DNA of 64,000 nucleotides, taken from the NCBI GenBank assembly GCA_025057975.1, contig JANWUV010000001.1, forward strand, positions 124,001 to 188,000. The letters are read 5' to 3'. Below the pieces are notes generated by a model that was not told where the DNA came from, ran no database searches, and was given only the letters and a program-made list of their open reading frames with translations. The stretch comes from Chloracidobacterium sp. Lineage in GTDB: Bacteria > Acidobacteriota > Blastocatellia > Chloracidobacteriales > Chloracidobacteriaceae. A program made the translations under genes and the position numbers. Of the stretch, positions 34,956 to 44,538 are shown in pieces (within the stretch, counting starts at the first letter, position 1; the number at the start of each line of letters is the position of its first letter).

Positions 34956-36794
34956 ATGGAAAAGCGAACGCAGTGGAATCTGTCATACTGGATTCTCGCC
35001 ATCCTGCTCTTCCTACTGCTGCAAACTTGGTGGCAAACACGCAGTGTCGAGTCCGTCCCCTACAGTGAGTTCGAGCAGGCGCTCCGGGACGGGCGCATCG
35101 CCGAAGTCATCATTGGGGATAAAACCATTACTGGACGGCTCAAACAACCCGAAGGCGCTAAGCGGTCGCTGGTGGCGACGCGGGTCGAGCCGGATGTAGC
35201 CCAGCGGCTGTCCCAGTTCAACGTGCCTTACAGCCGCGTCATTGAAAACACATTTTTGAGCGACGCCCTTTCGTGGATTATTCCACCGCTTGTTTTCTTT
35301 GGGGTCTGGTTCTTTTTGTTTCGGCGATTCGCCGAACGGCAGGGTATGAGCGGCTTTATGACAGTCGGCAAAAGCCGCGCCAAGGTCTATGTTGAGCGCA
35401 ACACAGGCGTGACGTTTGAGGATGTCGCAGGGGTAGATGAGGCCAAAGATGAACTCCGCGAGATCGTAGATTTTCTCAAGAACCCGAAGGAATATGGCCG
35501 GCTTGGTGCGCGCATTCCCAAGGGCGTCCTACTGGTCGGGCCGCCCGGTACAGGTAAAACCCTGTTGGCGAAGGCCGTGGCCGGCGAGGCCGGCGTTCCG
35601 TTTTTCTCCATTTCCGGCTCGGACTTTATTGAAATGTTCGTCGGCGTCGGCGCAGCGCGTGTCCGCGACCTGTTCGAGCAGGCGCGTGAACGCGCGCCAG
35701 CGATTATTTTCATTGACGAATTGGACGCGCTGGGACGCGCGCGCGGAGCGCCGGGGCCGGTCGGCGGCCATGACGAACGCGAACAAACACTCAATCAGTT
35801 GCTCGTCGAAATGGACGGTTTTGACAGCTCGGCGGGGATTATCATTCTCGCCGCCACCAACCGCCCAGAGATTCTTGATCCGGCGCTCCTGCGCGCCGGC
35901 CGCTTTGACCGGCAAGTGCTGGTGGATCGTCCCGACAAGGCGGGGCGGGTCGCCATCCTGCGCGTGCATGCCAAGAAAATCAAACTCGCCCCAGAGGTTG
36001 ATTTGGAAAAGGTTGCGGCGCTGACGACTGGCTTTTCCGGCGCCGACTTGGCCAACTTGGTCAATGAGGCGGCGCTGTCTGCGACGCGGCGCAAAGGCGA
36101 AGCGGTTACGTTAGCTGATTTTACGGCCGCCATTGAGCGCATCATCGCCGGACTGGAAAAGCGCAACCGCGTCCTCAACGAACGTGAGCGCGAAACCGTC
36201 GCCTACCACGAAATGGGCCACGCGCTGGTGGCGCTGGCGTTGCCCGGAACCGACCCCGTTCACAAGGTTTCGATTATTCCGCGGGGTATCGGGGCGCTAG
36301 GCTACACCATTCAGCGCCCGACAGAAGACCGCTACCTGATGACGCGCGCGGAACTCGAGAACAAAATTTGCGTCCTGCTGGGCGGACGAGCGGCAGAAAA
36401 GCTTGTCTTCGGTGAACTTTCAACCGGAGCCGCCGATGATTTGGCAAAGGCGACCGACATTGCCCGCGATATGGTGACGCGCTACGGGATGGACGAAGAA
36501 CTGGGCTATATTGCGTATGAGGCCCAGCGTCCGCGTTTCCTTGACGTAGCTTTGCCGCTTTCTGGTGGGTGTCAGATGAGCGAAGCCACCCAGCGGCGGA
36601 TTGACGAGGCCATCCGTACAATTGTGATGACCTGCTTTGAACGGGCGATGACCATTCTTGAGACGAACCGTGCCATCTTAGAAGCGGCCACTCGTGAACT
36701 GTTGACCAAAGAAACCTTGGACGAAGCAGCGATTGTGGCGCTGACGCACAACTTGACCCGCTGGGCCGAGCCACGGTTGTCGTCTGTAGGGTGA
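34956..36794 (+). CDS. ftsH: ATP-dependent zinc metalloprotease FtsH
   Basis: 612 residues. Membrane segments at about 10-27 and 106-124 flank a short periplasmic domain. The AAA+ Walker A Gly-Pro-Pro-Gly-Thr-Gly-Lys-Thr is at 195-202, with a second region of homology near 310. The zinc site His418-Glu-x2-His422 reads HEMGH instead of the usual HEAGH; Met at that place is uncommon but does not touch the ligands. FtsH degrades membrane and regulatory proteins. The C-terminus is short, ending soon after the protease domain. It is divergent from cobQ with 33 bp between the starts, so its promoter must overlap cobQ. Confidence 0.96.
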   Translation: MEKRTQWNLSYWILAILLFLLLQTWWQTRSVESVPYSEFEQALRDGRIAEVIIGDKTITGRLKQPEGAKRSLVATRVEPDVAQRLSQFNVPYSRVIENTFLSDALSWIIPPLVFFGVWFFLFRRFAERQGMSGFMTVGKSRAKVYVERNTGVTFEDVAGVDEAKDELREIVDFLKNPKEYGRLGARIPKGVLLVGPPGTGKTLLAKAVAGEAGVPFFSISGSDFIEMFVGVGAARVRDLFEQARERAPAIIFIDELDALGRARGAPGPVGGHDEREQTLNQLLVEMDGFDSSAGIIILAATNRPEILDPALLRAGRFDRQVLVDRPDKAGRVAILRVHAKKIKLAPEVDLEKVAALTTGFSGADLANLVNEAALSATRRKGEAVTLADFTAAIERIIAGLEKRNRVLNERERETVAYHEMGHALVALALPGTDPVHKVSIIPRGIGALGYTIQRPTEDRYLMTRAELENKICVLLGGRAAEKLVFGELSTGAADDLAKATDIARDMVTRYGMDEELGYIAYEAQRPRFLDVALPLSGGCQMSEATQRRIDEAIRTIVMTCFERAMTILETNRAILEAATRELLTKETLDEAAIVALTHNLTRWAEPRLSSVG

Positions 36795-36880
36795 GTTTGT
36801 TCAAGAAACTGAATCTAGAGTGAACCTTCCGGCAAAACGACAGGCGTTTGTTCCAAACCCCATGCTAACGTCACCGTCCA

Positions 36881-38202
36881 ATGGTGACAGCGACTCTCTT
36901 TCCTTCAACTTCACCGCCGACTCGGACGACTGGCTTTGCCGCGCCCTCGGCGCTATGGCTAGTGTGCCTGGCGCACTTCGTCAATGACGCCTACTCAAGC
37001 TTCATTTTCCCCCTACTGCCGCTCATGACGGCGCACTTGCACTTGTCAGCGGCGCAAGCGTTCTGGCTGATTCCGGTTTACGCGCTCTTTTCAAACTTTC
37101 TTCAGCCGGTTTATGGGATGCTTTCCGACCGCTGGTCACGGCGCGGCTTCGTGCTGGCCGGGCCACTGCTTGCCGCTGTTTTCCTCTCGGCAATTGGACT
37201 GTCTGGGAGCTACAGCTGGCTGATGGTTGCGCTAGTGGCGGGCGGCCTAGGCGTCGGGATGTTTCACCCGCAGGGCGCAGCGATGGCGGCCGTCGCTGGC
37301 GGCCGGCGACGACGGCCGGCAATGGCGCTTTTTTCAGCAGCTGGGACGGTCGGCGTCGCCTGCGGCCCAGTGCTGGTCACGCAGGCCGTTGCCCACCACG
37401 GGCTGCGTAGTACGATCTTTTTGGCGATTGGCGGCGTCATCGCTGTAACCGCCTTGTTTTTCTGGTTGCCGCCGTTGCCGGCCGCCCCCCACGTCCCGCC
37501 GAAGCCCACGCCAAAGCCGGCCCAAGCCTCGCACAGGCGCTGCAACTAGCGAGCGCACCGTTGCTAGCGCTCTACGTTATTACGGTCGTGCGCGCCGCAA
37601 ACCAACTGCTCATCAACGCCTACTATCCCTTCATCTTGCAAGCGCAGGGCGCGTCGCTGGTCCAAATCGGCAACGCACTGACGATATTCCTACTGGCAGG
37701 CGGCGTTGGTGGATTGGCCGGCGGTTTTATGGCTGAGCGCCTTGGCGGGCGGGCCGTCACCATCCTGTCCGGCGTGACTTCCGGCCCACTGCTGGCGGCG
37801 GCGTTCCTTGCGCCCGCTCACTGGACGCCGGTCCTGCTGGCTGTTGGCGGCTTTGCGCTGGGGGCGACGATTCCAGTCAACGTCGCTATGGCGCAGGAGC
37901 TTGTTCCGCAGCGGACGGCGACAGTCTCGGCGTTGATGATGGGCTTCGCTTGGGGCGTCGGGTCACTGGCGCCACGGGCTTGCGAGCCGCTGACGGCGAT
38001 AGTCGGCGGCTACCACGGCGTCATTGTCGGCGCGGCGGCGCTGACTACGGTCAGTACGGCGTTGGTTGTTTGGCTGCCAAACGAAGGACAGCGACGGGTT
38101 GCGCCGCGCTGCGCCGCTACGCCCAGTTGGAACCCACTGCGCCGATTGCGCAACCGCTTCAGCTTCAGTCTTGTGCGGACGGATTCATCACTCGCCCCAT
38201 AA
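36881..38202 (+). pseudogene. Fsr-like MFS transporter interrupted by a frameshift
   Basis: The first frame (36881-37549) gives six helices with the family motif Phe-His-Pro-Gln-Gly-Ala-Ala and Asp-Arg-Trp-Ser-Arg-Arg, as in fosmidomycin-resistance (Fsr) type MFS proteins. It then ends in a low-complexity tail. The second half continues in another frame: reading upstream of 37561 gives Gly-Pro-Ser-Leu-Ala-Gln-Ala-Leu-Gln-Leu, a natural inter-domain linker, and the last five to six helices. The frames join at the C6 run 37485-37490; one extra C there would restore a single protein of about 440 residues. It is either a recent pseudogene or a homopolymer sequencing error. The 3' end overlaps the convergent serpin gene. 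Confidence 0.8.
37485..37490 (+). other. C6 homopolymer at the MFS frameshift point
   Basis: Six C bases where the coding frame of the Fsr-like transporter moves by one. Upstream codons are in the frame of 36881 and downstream codons in the frame of 37561. Adding one C joins them without loss of conserved residues. Confidence 0.75.
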
Positions 38203-39463
38203 ACAACACCACACCGCTGCGATTGTCTCGAATGAGAAACAGGAAGGGGTGATCAGCGCGGAATACTACTGGACGCGCCGGGTCAGGGCCGATTGAGGTT
38301 GTCCGCATGCCAACACCAGTGGCGGCGGCGGCCTCCGTACCCTGCTCGTTGACCTCTACAAACGCCTTGTGTACAACGGCGTCAATGCAAAGCTGCGTCT
38401 GGCTGGTCATCGCCGAAAAATCGGCGCTTTCGGTAAAGGCCAGCTTCATGCCAAGCGCCTGCAAATCGGTTGACAGACTGTCAAGCCGCCGCGTGAGCTT
38501 GAAGCGCGGAAAACTGACCTGAACTTCGCGGGCAACTGCTTTGTTGACCCATTCCCGAAGCTTCTCACCCGTCAGCGACTGCTCGAGAGCCGGTAGACCG
38601 TCAACGGTGTTCGGGAGCAGTACGACCATCGAGAGGTCGTCGCCCCGGTAGGGCATTACCAACGCCTGAAACGTTCCGCCGTCAAAGTGGCTGTAACGAC
38701 CCACGCGGTTCATCATCGCCACGGACGTCGTTCCACCGCGCGGCAGCCGGAACTGGTCGTTTTCATTCGTGCCGTCCCGGTTGAAGGCTGCCGCCCAGTC
38801 GCCCTTGAAGTAAATGGCGTTGGTCAGCACGAGCCGCGTCATTGGGGTGATGAAACCGGGTGGAATCAAATCGGGAATGCGGCCGTTGGTTTTGCCGGAA
38901 ACCCAGTTATTGATCCGCGTGCGCGATGCCTCTGGGTTGCCTCGGAAGTCAACCTCTTCAAGCCCTGCCCCATAGCTTGTTTTTGTCGCCGCCAGAAATT
39001 CGGCTTCGAATCCTAGTCCACGCTGCCCCCAGAGCGCGTTGGCGACAGCAAGTTGGTAGGGTGCGTTCGGCGCGTTCAAGAGGCGATCCTGCGCGGCGAA
39101 GGCGGCGTGCGGCACGCCTCTTGGGAACTGGAGCGCCGTGTTCATTTCCGCGAGCGTCGCACCGCGCGCGCCTAACGAAGTCATCGCCAGCGCTGAAACG
39201 ATGCTGTAGGGCGAGAAAAACAGGTTGTCGTCGGTTTGACGGGCAAGCCGTTGGTGCAGTGCAACAGCGAAGCGATTGACGCCGGCGGCGGCGTCCTGCG
39301 GCATGGCGGCGGTATTCATAGGCGGTTTCTTGGATACGGCAGGTATGGCGGGCGGCGTTTTGCCAGTCGGATGGCGCTTGCGTTTCTGCGCCGACGAATC
39401 ATGGCTGAGAAGCAGAAAGAGCGCCAAGAGCGTGAAGAGCAGCAAGCGCGTAGGCGACAGCAT
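38165..39463 (-). CDS. Secreted serpin (inhibitory type)
   Basis: 432 residues from the ATG at 39463, where a signal peptide begins; an ATG nine codons upstream is also possible. Core serpin motifs are visible: Asn-Leu-Phe-Phe-Ser-Pro-Tyr-Ser-Ile, Thr-Asn-Ala-Ile-Tyr-Phe-Lys-Gly-Asp-Trp, and the C-terminal Asp-His-Pro-Phe-Leu-Phe-Leu-Ile-Arg-Asp. The reactive loop hinge Glu-Gln-Gly-Thr-Glu-Ala-Ala-Ala-Ala-Thr-Gly fits the inhibitory consensus (small residues at P12-P9). The scissile bond is probably in Gly-Met-Arg-Thr-Thr-Ser, with Arg or Thr at P1. It likely traps serine or cysteine proteases outside the cytoplasm. A linker rich in Lys/Pro follows the signal. Confidence 0.93.
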   Translation of the reverse strand: MLSPTRLLLFTLLALFLLLSHDSSAQKRKRHPTGKTPPAIPAVSKKPPMNTAAMPQDAAAGVNRFAVALHQRLARQTDDNLFFSPYSIVSALAMTSLGARGATLAEMNTALQFPRGVPHAAFAAQDRLLNAPNAPYQLAVANALWGQRGLGFEAEFLAATKTSYGAGLEEVDFRGNPEASRTRINNWVSGKTNGRIPDLIPPGFITPMTRLVLTNAIYFKGDWAAAFNRDGTNENDQFRLPRGGTTSVAMMNRVGRYSHFDGGTFQALVMPYRGDDLSMVVLLPNTVDGLPALEQSLTGEKLREWVNKAVAREVQVSFPRFKLTRRLDSLSTDLQALGMKLAFTESADFSAMTSQTQLCIDAVVHKAFVEVNEQGTEAAAATGVGMRTTSIGPDPARPVVFRADHPFLFLIRDNRSGVVLFMGRVMNPSAQD

Positions 39464-39510
39464 GGTAGGGTCAATCTCCGAAAGAAGCATCTTGCGTCAC
39501 CGTGGACGCA

Positions 39511-40791
39511 TCAGACGGCGTCAGGTTCCCCAACGGGCTTTCCCGGCGACACATCTCCGGCGAGTTTGGTCAGCGATGATACGCCCATTAGCGCTAACCA
39601 CCCGCCGGCGACCAAAAACGCCGACGCTCCTGTCGCCACAACGGTGAAGGCCGGCGTCCACCCCCAGACATCGAGCGCCCGCCCGATAAGCCAGAGAAAC
39701 CCCGCCATAGCAAAGGTCAGCGCGCCGAACTCAAGCGCGAAGACGCGCCCACGCAGTTCGTCGGGCGTCAGCCGCTGAAGCAGCGTCGTGCTCATCACCC
39801 ACAACAGACTGCCGCAGATCGTGATGAGAATGGTCGCCGCCGCAACCATCCATAGGCGTGGTGCGCCGGCCCAAAGCAGGAAAAACACACCGCGCAGAGT
39901 AAACAGCCAGAAGATGCTCCACGCAATGTTGACCTGCCGCCGCATAAACCACCCGGCAACAAGCGCCCCGACCAACGCGCCTAAACCATGCGCCCCGTTG
40001 AGAATGCCGACAGCAAGGGCGCCGTCCCGACCCAGCGGAAAGACGGTTTGCCCATAAACAACTGCTAGCAGCCAAACGCCGCTGCCAGCAATTGAAATCC
40101 CGGTTTTGATAAGCGCCACGGCGAGCGTCACCGGATGAGCAATGAGATATTTCACGGCTACCCAGAAACCGGCATCGGCTGTGGCGGCGCTTGTTGGCTG
40201 TGGACGCGGCGTGTCCGACATCCCAAACAAAATAGCGAAGGACGCTAGAAATGACGCGGCGTCAATGAGGAACGCAGCCGTCAGCCCAAGGGCGTCAGCG
40301 ACGACGCCCCCCAGAAAGCCGCCCAGCCCTAGGGTGAACGACCACGTGATACTGGTCAGTTGGTTGGCCGTAATGAGTTCTTCCGGGCGCGCGACGGACG
40401 GAATCAACGCTTGGCGGGCCGGCTCAAAAAACGCCGCCAACGAAAATTGCAGCGCCGAAAGGACATAAATCAGCCAGAGCCGCTCCGGGCGGTCTATTAG
40501 GAGGAAGCCCAAGACGATAATGGCGCGCAGGAGGTCAGCGGCCATCATGACGTGTCGCCGGTTGAAGCGGTCAGCGACCATGCCGGCGACTGGACTCCAG
40601 AGCGGAAAAGGCAGCAGCTCAATGGCAATGATGACGGCGGCAACCTCTGCGCCCCCACCATACTGCCGCGCCAACTGCATCAACGCGGCGTAGTTGAGCC
40701 AATCGCCTAGTTCACTAACGATCTGCGCCGACCAGATGCGCCGAAATCGGGAATTTCGGCGCAGAAGCTCGATGTAACCAACGGTCGCCAT
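39511..40791 (-). CDS. MFS transporter (MFS_3/EntS-like)
   Basis: 426 residues from ATG 40791 (Ala-Thr-Val-Gly-Tyr-Ile-Glu-Leu-Leu follow). Twelve hydrophobic segments are visible, with Arg-Phe-Arg-Arg-Ile-Trp-Ser-Ala-Gln at the start, as in MFS_3, and Asp-Arg-Phe-Asn-Arg-Arg in the loop between helices 2 and 3. Relatives of this type export siderophores or drugs, but the substrate cannot be read from sequence. It is on the reverse strand, 48 bp upstream of the serpin start. Confidence 0.85.
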   Translation of the reverse strand: MATVGYIELLRRNSRFRRIWSAQIVSELGDWLNYAALMQLARQYGGGAEVAAVIIAIELLPFPLWSPVAGMVADRFNRRHVMMAADLLRAIIVLGFLLIDRPERLWLIYVLSALQFSLAAFFEPARQALIPSVARPEELITANQLTSITWSFTLGLGGFLGGVVADALGLTAAFLIDAASFLASFAILFGMSDTPRPQPTSAATADAGFWVAVKYLIAHPVTLAVALIKTGISIAGSGVWLLAVVYGQTVFPLGRDGALAVGILNGAHGLGALVGALVAGWFMRRQVNIAWSIFWLFTLRGVFFLLWAGAPRLWMVAAATILITICGSLLWVMSTTLLQRLTPDELRGRVFALEFGALTFAMAGFLWLIGRALDVWGWTPAFTVVATGASAFLVAGGWLALMGVSSLTKLAGDVSPGKPVGEPDAV

Positions 40792-41303
40792 GCCTTGCAA
40801 AGCTTCCTATGAGTTCTAGCCGCCGGATGCAAGGCCGGGCCTCCGGCAAGCGGACCAGTCGCGCTTGAGGAGACGCCGCTCCGCCGTTGAGTCCCCACGA
40901 TGCTCCACCCGCTTGCCGCAAATGTGGAGTGACGTTCCGAAGTTGCAGGCGGCTCAGCTAGTCGTGCAGCGGTGTCCCGCCGTTTTCCAGCGTGCGGTTT
41001 CAACGCACGCGCCACGCCGGGGGCATGACGACGCCCCACAGTTGACCGGCTCAATACGGTGCTGCTGGGAAGGTACACTCTCCGAACAAATCGAGCGAGT
41101 CAACCCGCCAGTCGGCGGTGGTGGAAGCCATCACAGCGCGTTCGGCAAGCCGGACTGCGTAGTGGGCACAGCCGGACGTTCTCTGTTACGAGCGGATGTG
41201 TAGATAACAACCGTCCTGGAACAACGGCGCTCAAAGCCCACCTAGCTGTGGTTGGTGTGGTGCGGGACACACTGTCCTAGCGGACTTTTTAGGCTACAGA
41301 GCG
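40792..41303. other. 512-bp region without a gene, several strong inverted repeats
   Basis: Short frames here lack ribosome sites and family motifs. The sequence holds a perfect 10-bp inverted repeat (CGGCAAGCGG 40844-40853 with CCGCTTGCCG 40909-40918). A tight hairpin GCGTGCG/CGCACGC (40990-40996, 41004-41010) has a 7-nt loop. A smaller stem CTCCAC/GTGGAG lies at 40903-40908 and 40924-40929 and competes with the first. No T-runs follow. I found none of the conserved cores of RNase P RNA or tmRNA. An unannotated structured RNA or decayed gene is possible. Confidence 0.5.
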
Positions 41304-42410
41304 TTACTCATAACGCAGCGCCTCCACCGGATCGAGCCGCATCGCCCGCCACGCCGGATACAATGCGCCGCCGCCGCCCCCGATCAAAGCCACGAGCGCC
41401 GCCGTCGCCAACCAACCCGGCTCAAATTCAACGGCGCGAAACGCAGTGAAGTTGATAATCCACCAACGCCCAAGGTATGCCAACCCGACGCCCAACAAAA
41501 AACCAACACTGCTAAGGATGAGCGCTTCCTGCTCAATGCCCGACAGGATAAAGGCGTCGCTTGCGCCGAGCGACTTGAGGATGCCGATTTCACGAGTGCG
41601 CTCCACCACGGAGGTGTACATCGCCAGCGACACAATCAATCCGCTAATCACCAACGCCAACCCGACGACCACCCGCAGAAAGATGTCCAGCGCTGGCAAG
41701 CCACCGGCGTAGAGGTTAGGCAGATCACGTACAAAAATCAGCTGATCAGTCGGAAAAGCGTCGCGTAGACGTTGGTGGACAGCCTCCTGCTCATCCGCCG
41801 TCCAGCACTGGACGAACACCATAGAGCACCGACCAGGCGCCGCCAGCAGCTGCGCCAGCGTCTCAAACGGCGCTTTGATGCGCGCGCCACTAGGCGGGTC
41901 GTATACACCTACCACCGTAAAAGTATGCTTCGCCAACGTCACCCGCTCGCCGAGGGCAAACCCCTTTTGCCGCACTTGCTCGCGGTCAATCACAATCTCA
42001 TCCGAAGCCTGCGGTGCGCGCCCGGCAATGATCCGTACCCCGCTCATAGCGGCGTAGTCTGCCCACGGCACGCCTTCAAGCAAACGAAAGCCAACGCCAC
42101 TATCGGAAGGCAGCGCATACTGGATTACTGGCACGGCGGCGCGGACGCCGGGCAGCGCCGCGATGCGCGGGACGTTTTCCAATGGGTACGCCGGTTGATT
42201 CGACACGACGCCGCTGCCGAACGACCCCGCCGGACGGATGATGAGATGCGCCCCGACTCGCGACTCGCGTTCAGCACGTTCGGCCAGGACGCCCCGCGCC
42301 AAACCGGTTGTAAGCAGAATCAGTACAGTACCGACAGCGACGCCAAACGCTGTCGCCAGTGAACGCGCTGGGCGGTGCGTCAGATTCGACCAGGCCAGAG
42401 AAGGCGCCAA
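41304..42410 (-). CDS. ABC transporter permease, FtsX/MacB type
   Basis: 368 residues from TTG 42410, supported by GAAAGGA nine bases upstream. One N-terminal helix (about 18-38), a large extracytoplasmic domain (about 45-240), then three C-terminal helices with Glu-Ile-Gly-Ile-Leu-Lys-Ser-Leu-Gly-Ala between the first two: this is the FtsX/MacB permease layout and signature. The ATPase partner is not adjacent; the downstream gap (40792-41303) holds none. Such permeases work in lipoprotein release, efflux or peptide export. Here the role is open. Confidence 0.88.
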   Translation of the reverse strand: MAPSLAWSNLTHRPARSLATAFGVAVGTVLILLTTGLARGVLAERAERESRVGAHLIIRPAGSFGSGVVSNQPAYPLENVPRIAALPGVRAAVPVIQYALPSDSGVGFRLLEGVPWADYAAMSGVRIIAGRAPQASDEIVIDREQVRQKGFALGERVTLAKHTFTVVGVYDPPSGARIKAPFETLAQLLAAPGRCSMVFVQCWTADEQEAVHQRLRDAFPTDQLIFVRDLPNLYAGGLPALDIFLRVVVGLALVISGLIVSLAMYTSVVERTREIGILKSLGASDAFILSGIEQEALILSSVGFLLGVGLAYLGRWWIINFTAFRAVEFEPGWLATAALVALIGGGGGALYPAWRAMRLDPVEALRYE

Positions 42411-42569
42411 GATTCGTTGTCCTTTCTTCGGAAGATGCGCCGCCCAACAGGCTGCTTTGAAAACCCCACCTGCGCCGTCACGCCGTCTTGCGGCGCATCG
42501 GCGAATCGGTCACATTTCATCAGCACTGTGAACCACGCTGCGTTGGACGTTTAACCCCAACGAGCCAAC

Positions 42570-42590
42570 CGCGCTTAGTTCGCGCTTAGT
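42570..42590 (+). repeat. Short direct repeat directly upstream of the PIN-TRAM gene
   Basis: CGCGCTTAGT occurs at 42570-42579 and 42581-42590, an 11-bp period of about one helical turn, ending nine bases before ATG 42599. It may be an operator or an accidental duplication. Confidence 0.6.
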
Positions 42591-42598
42591 AAGGTTAC

Positions 42599-43744
42599 AT
42601 GAGCCGCGACAACATCATTGTACGCCTTGGATTTATCCTACTTTCGCTGGGGGCGGCGCGGTTGGCGCAGCCTATACCATCACCGCTTTGGTCGGCGGCG
42701 CTCGGACTCATCATTGGCGTGGGCGTTGTTCTTTTGGAACTTTACCTGCGCACGCGCCCAATCACCACAGTCATCGGCGGACTGGTCGGCCTGCTCGCCG
42801 GACTAACGGCGGCGGCCTTGATTGGTTTACTGATTAGTTTCCAGCCGGGACTACCGGCGGCAGTCAGGGCCTACCTTGTCTTGGCGCTGGCGCTGACGCT
42901 TGGGTATCTCGGTATGACGCGCGGCGCCACTGGCGACCGCTGGTGGGAACTGCTCACTAAGCCCGCGAAAGGGGTCGCTGGCGGCGACAGCCGTCCGATG
43001 AATCTTGTTCTCGATACAAGCGTCATCATTGACGGCCGGATCGCCGACATTGCTGAAACCGGTTTTTTGAGTGAACGCCTCATCATTCCACAGTTCATTT
43101 TGCGTGAACTCCAGCATGTCGCCGACAGCCCGGAGGCGACCAAGCGCAATCGCGGCCGCCGTGGACTCGACATCCTTCAGCGGCTTCAGAAAAACAAAAA
43201 GCTTGATACCATCATCACTGACATGGACTTCCCGAATATTCGGGAAGTGGACCTCAAACTGATTGAGCTTGCCAAGCAACTCGACGCCAAAATCGTCACC
43301 AACGACTTCAACCTCAACAAAGTGGCGCAGCTGCGCGGCGTACTAGTGCTGAACATCAACGAACTGGCGAACGCCCTGCGTCCGGTTTTCTTGCCGGGTG
43401 AAACCATGCAGGTCTTTATCCTCAAGGAGGGTAAGGAATACAACCAAGGCGTTGCCTACTTGGACGACGGAACTATGGTGGTCGTAGACAACGCGCGGCG
43501 CTTCATTGGGCGTGCGGTGGACATTAGTGTGACCAGTGTCCTGCAGACAACCGCCGGGAAAATGATTTTTGGCAAGCTGGTGGAGGAAGTTCGCCCAGTT
43601 GGGGAGCGTACGCTTGGCGATCGCTCGGAACGTCCGGAGCGTCTGCGAACGACGCCACCGACCTCCGTTGCTCCGTTACCGACAACAACGCCCACAGCTG
43701 GAACCCCGGCTGTGCCAGCGTCGTCCGAGTTGCCGCAAACATAG
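42599..43744 (+). CDS. PIN-TRAM domain membrane protein (YacL-like)
   Basis: 381 residues. Four membrane helices span about 8-112, followed by a PIN nuclease domain at about 138-265 with the acidic residues in Leu-Val-Leu-Asp-Thr-Ser-Val-Ile-Ile-Asp, Phe-Ile-Leu-Arg-Glu-Leu and Thr-Asn-Asp-Phe-Asn. A TRAM RNA-binding domain follows at about 265-330 and a Pro/Thr-rich tail at about 345-381. The order matches Bacillus YacL-type proteins, thought to be membrane-tethered RNases. The PIN acidic set looks intact, so nuclease activity is plausible. It is divergent from the FtsX-type permease gene. Confidence 0.93.
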   Translation: MSRDNIIVRLGFILLSLGAARLAQPIPSPLWSAALGLIIGVGVVLLELYLRTRPITTVIGGLVGLLAGLTAAALIGLLISFQPGLPAAVRAYLVLALALTLGYLGMTRGATGDRWWELLTKPAKGVAGGDSRPMNLVLDTSVIIDGRIADIAETGFLSERLIIPQFILRELQHVADSPEATKRNRGRRGLDILQRLQKNKKLDTIITDMDFPNIREVDLKLIELAKQLDAKIVTNDFNLNKVAQLRGVLVLNINELANALRPVFLPGETMQVFILKEGKEYNQGVAYLDDGTMVVVDNARRFIGRAVDISVTSVLQTTAGKMIFGKLVEEVRPVGERTLGDRSERPERLRTTPPTSVAPLPTTTPTAGTPAVPASSELPQT

Positions 43745-43806
43745 CTGCGTGTGAGGTTGGACAGGTCCGCCTCACCAACCGCGCTGCCCTTGGGTTTGTC
43801 CGGCGT

Positions 43807-44538
43807 TTACTTCTTTTCCGCCCGCACAAGGTAGCCGGTCGTCAGCGCCGACGTGAAGGTGAACGCGAAATCCGGCGGCACAACGCGCGTTCGCAGCATC
43901 CGCCAGAAAGCGCGTGTGAAGCGCGGACGGATCCCGCGAAATGACACGTTGCCAAGACCCGCCGCCATACAGTACCGCTTCATCTCCGCCGGCGTAATGA
44001 ACAGTCGCAGGAGGTGCATACGCGGCGGCGTGTTGCGTACGAACCACTCGACCCCTTTGACGACCATCAACCAGCTCAACCAGTTACGGTTGAAGGTTGA
44101 GGCGAAAAACAGCCCGCCGGGACGCAGGACGCGCGCCGCTTCTCGAATGACCGCCGCTGGGTCTTCAACGTGCTCAAGAAAATCCATTGCGCATACAGCT
44201 GAAAACGCCCGGTCGGGATACGGCAAAGCTCGTGCGTCCCCTACTTCGTAACGAACGCTGCCAGTTTCGTCATGGTCCCGCGCCACCGCCAGACTTGCGG
44301 CCGACTGATCCAGCCCCGTAACGACAAAGCCGGCGCGGGCTAATTCATTGGAGAGAAACCCCCCGCCGCAGCCAATGTCGAGGACGGCGACGCCCTCTCC
44401 GCAGTGCGCTGCAATCTCGGCGGCAATCCACGGATTGCGCAGCTGGCCTTCAGCGCGCAGGAGAGCTACGGGATCGTCCTGCGCGGTGTACCACCGCTCG
44501 CCTAAAGCGTCGTAAAGCGCGTTGTTGACGCTTGTCAT
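43807..44538 (-). CDS. SAM-dependent methyltransferase, UbiG-like, in type III PKS operon
   Basis: 243 residues from ATG 44538, with GGAGGTC about nine bases upstream; the longer frame is rejected. Val-Leu-Asp-Ile-Gly-Cys-Gly-Gly-Gly-Phe-Leu is SAM motif I. Asp-Phe-Leu-Glu-His-Val and Phe-Phe-Ala-Ser-Thr-Phe-Asn-Arg-Asn follow the UbiG/Coq3 pattern, an O-methyltransferase acting on polyprenyl phenols. The start overlaps the preceding gene as ATGA. Organisms of this type use menaquinone, so ubiquinone synthesis is unlikely. O-methylation of a resorcinol- or pyrone-type polyketide made by the PKS two genes upstream fits better, and is inferred. Confidence 0.85.
   Translation of the reverse strand: MTSVNNALYDALGERWYTAQDDPVALLRAEGQLRNPWIAAEIAAHCGEGVAVLDIGCGGGFLSNELARAGFVVTGLDQSAASLAVARDHDETGSVRYEVGDARALPYPDRAFSAVCAMDFLEHVEDPAAVIREAARVLRPGGLFFASTFNRNWLSWLMVVKGVEWFVRNTPPRMHLLRLFITPAEMKRYCMAAGLGNVSFRGIRPRFTRAFWRMLRTRVVPPDFAFTFTSALTTGYLVRAEKK

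Noticed and set aside
34920-34956. Cobalamin riboswitch controlling cobQ
   Set aside because: Only 33 bp separate the divergent cobQ and ftsH starts, far too short for this riboswitch.
40792-41303. RNase P RNA or tmRNA in the large gap
   Set aside because: The conserved cores of these RNAs are not visible; only generic hairpins are.
43807-44538. True UbiG of ubiquinone synthesis
   Set aside because: No other ubi genes are present, the inferred lineage uses menaquinone, and the gene is coupled to a type III PKS operon.
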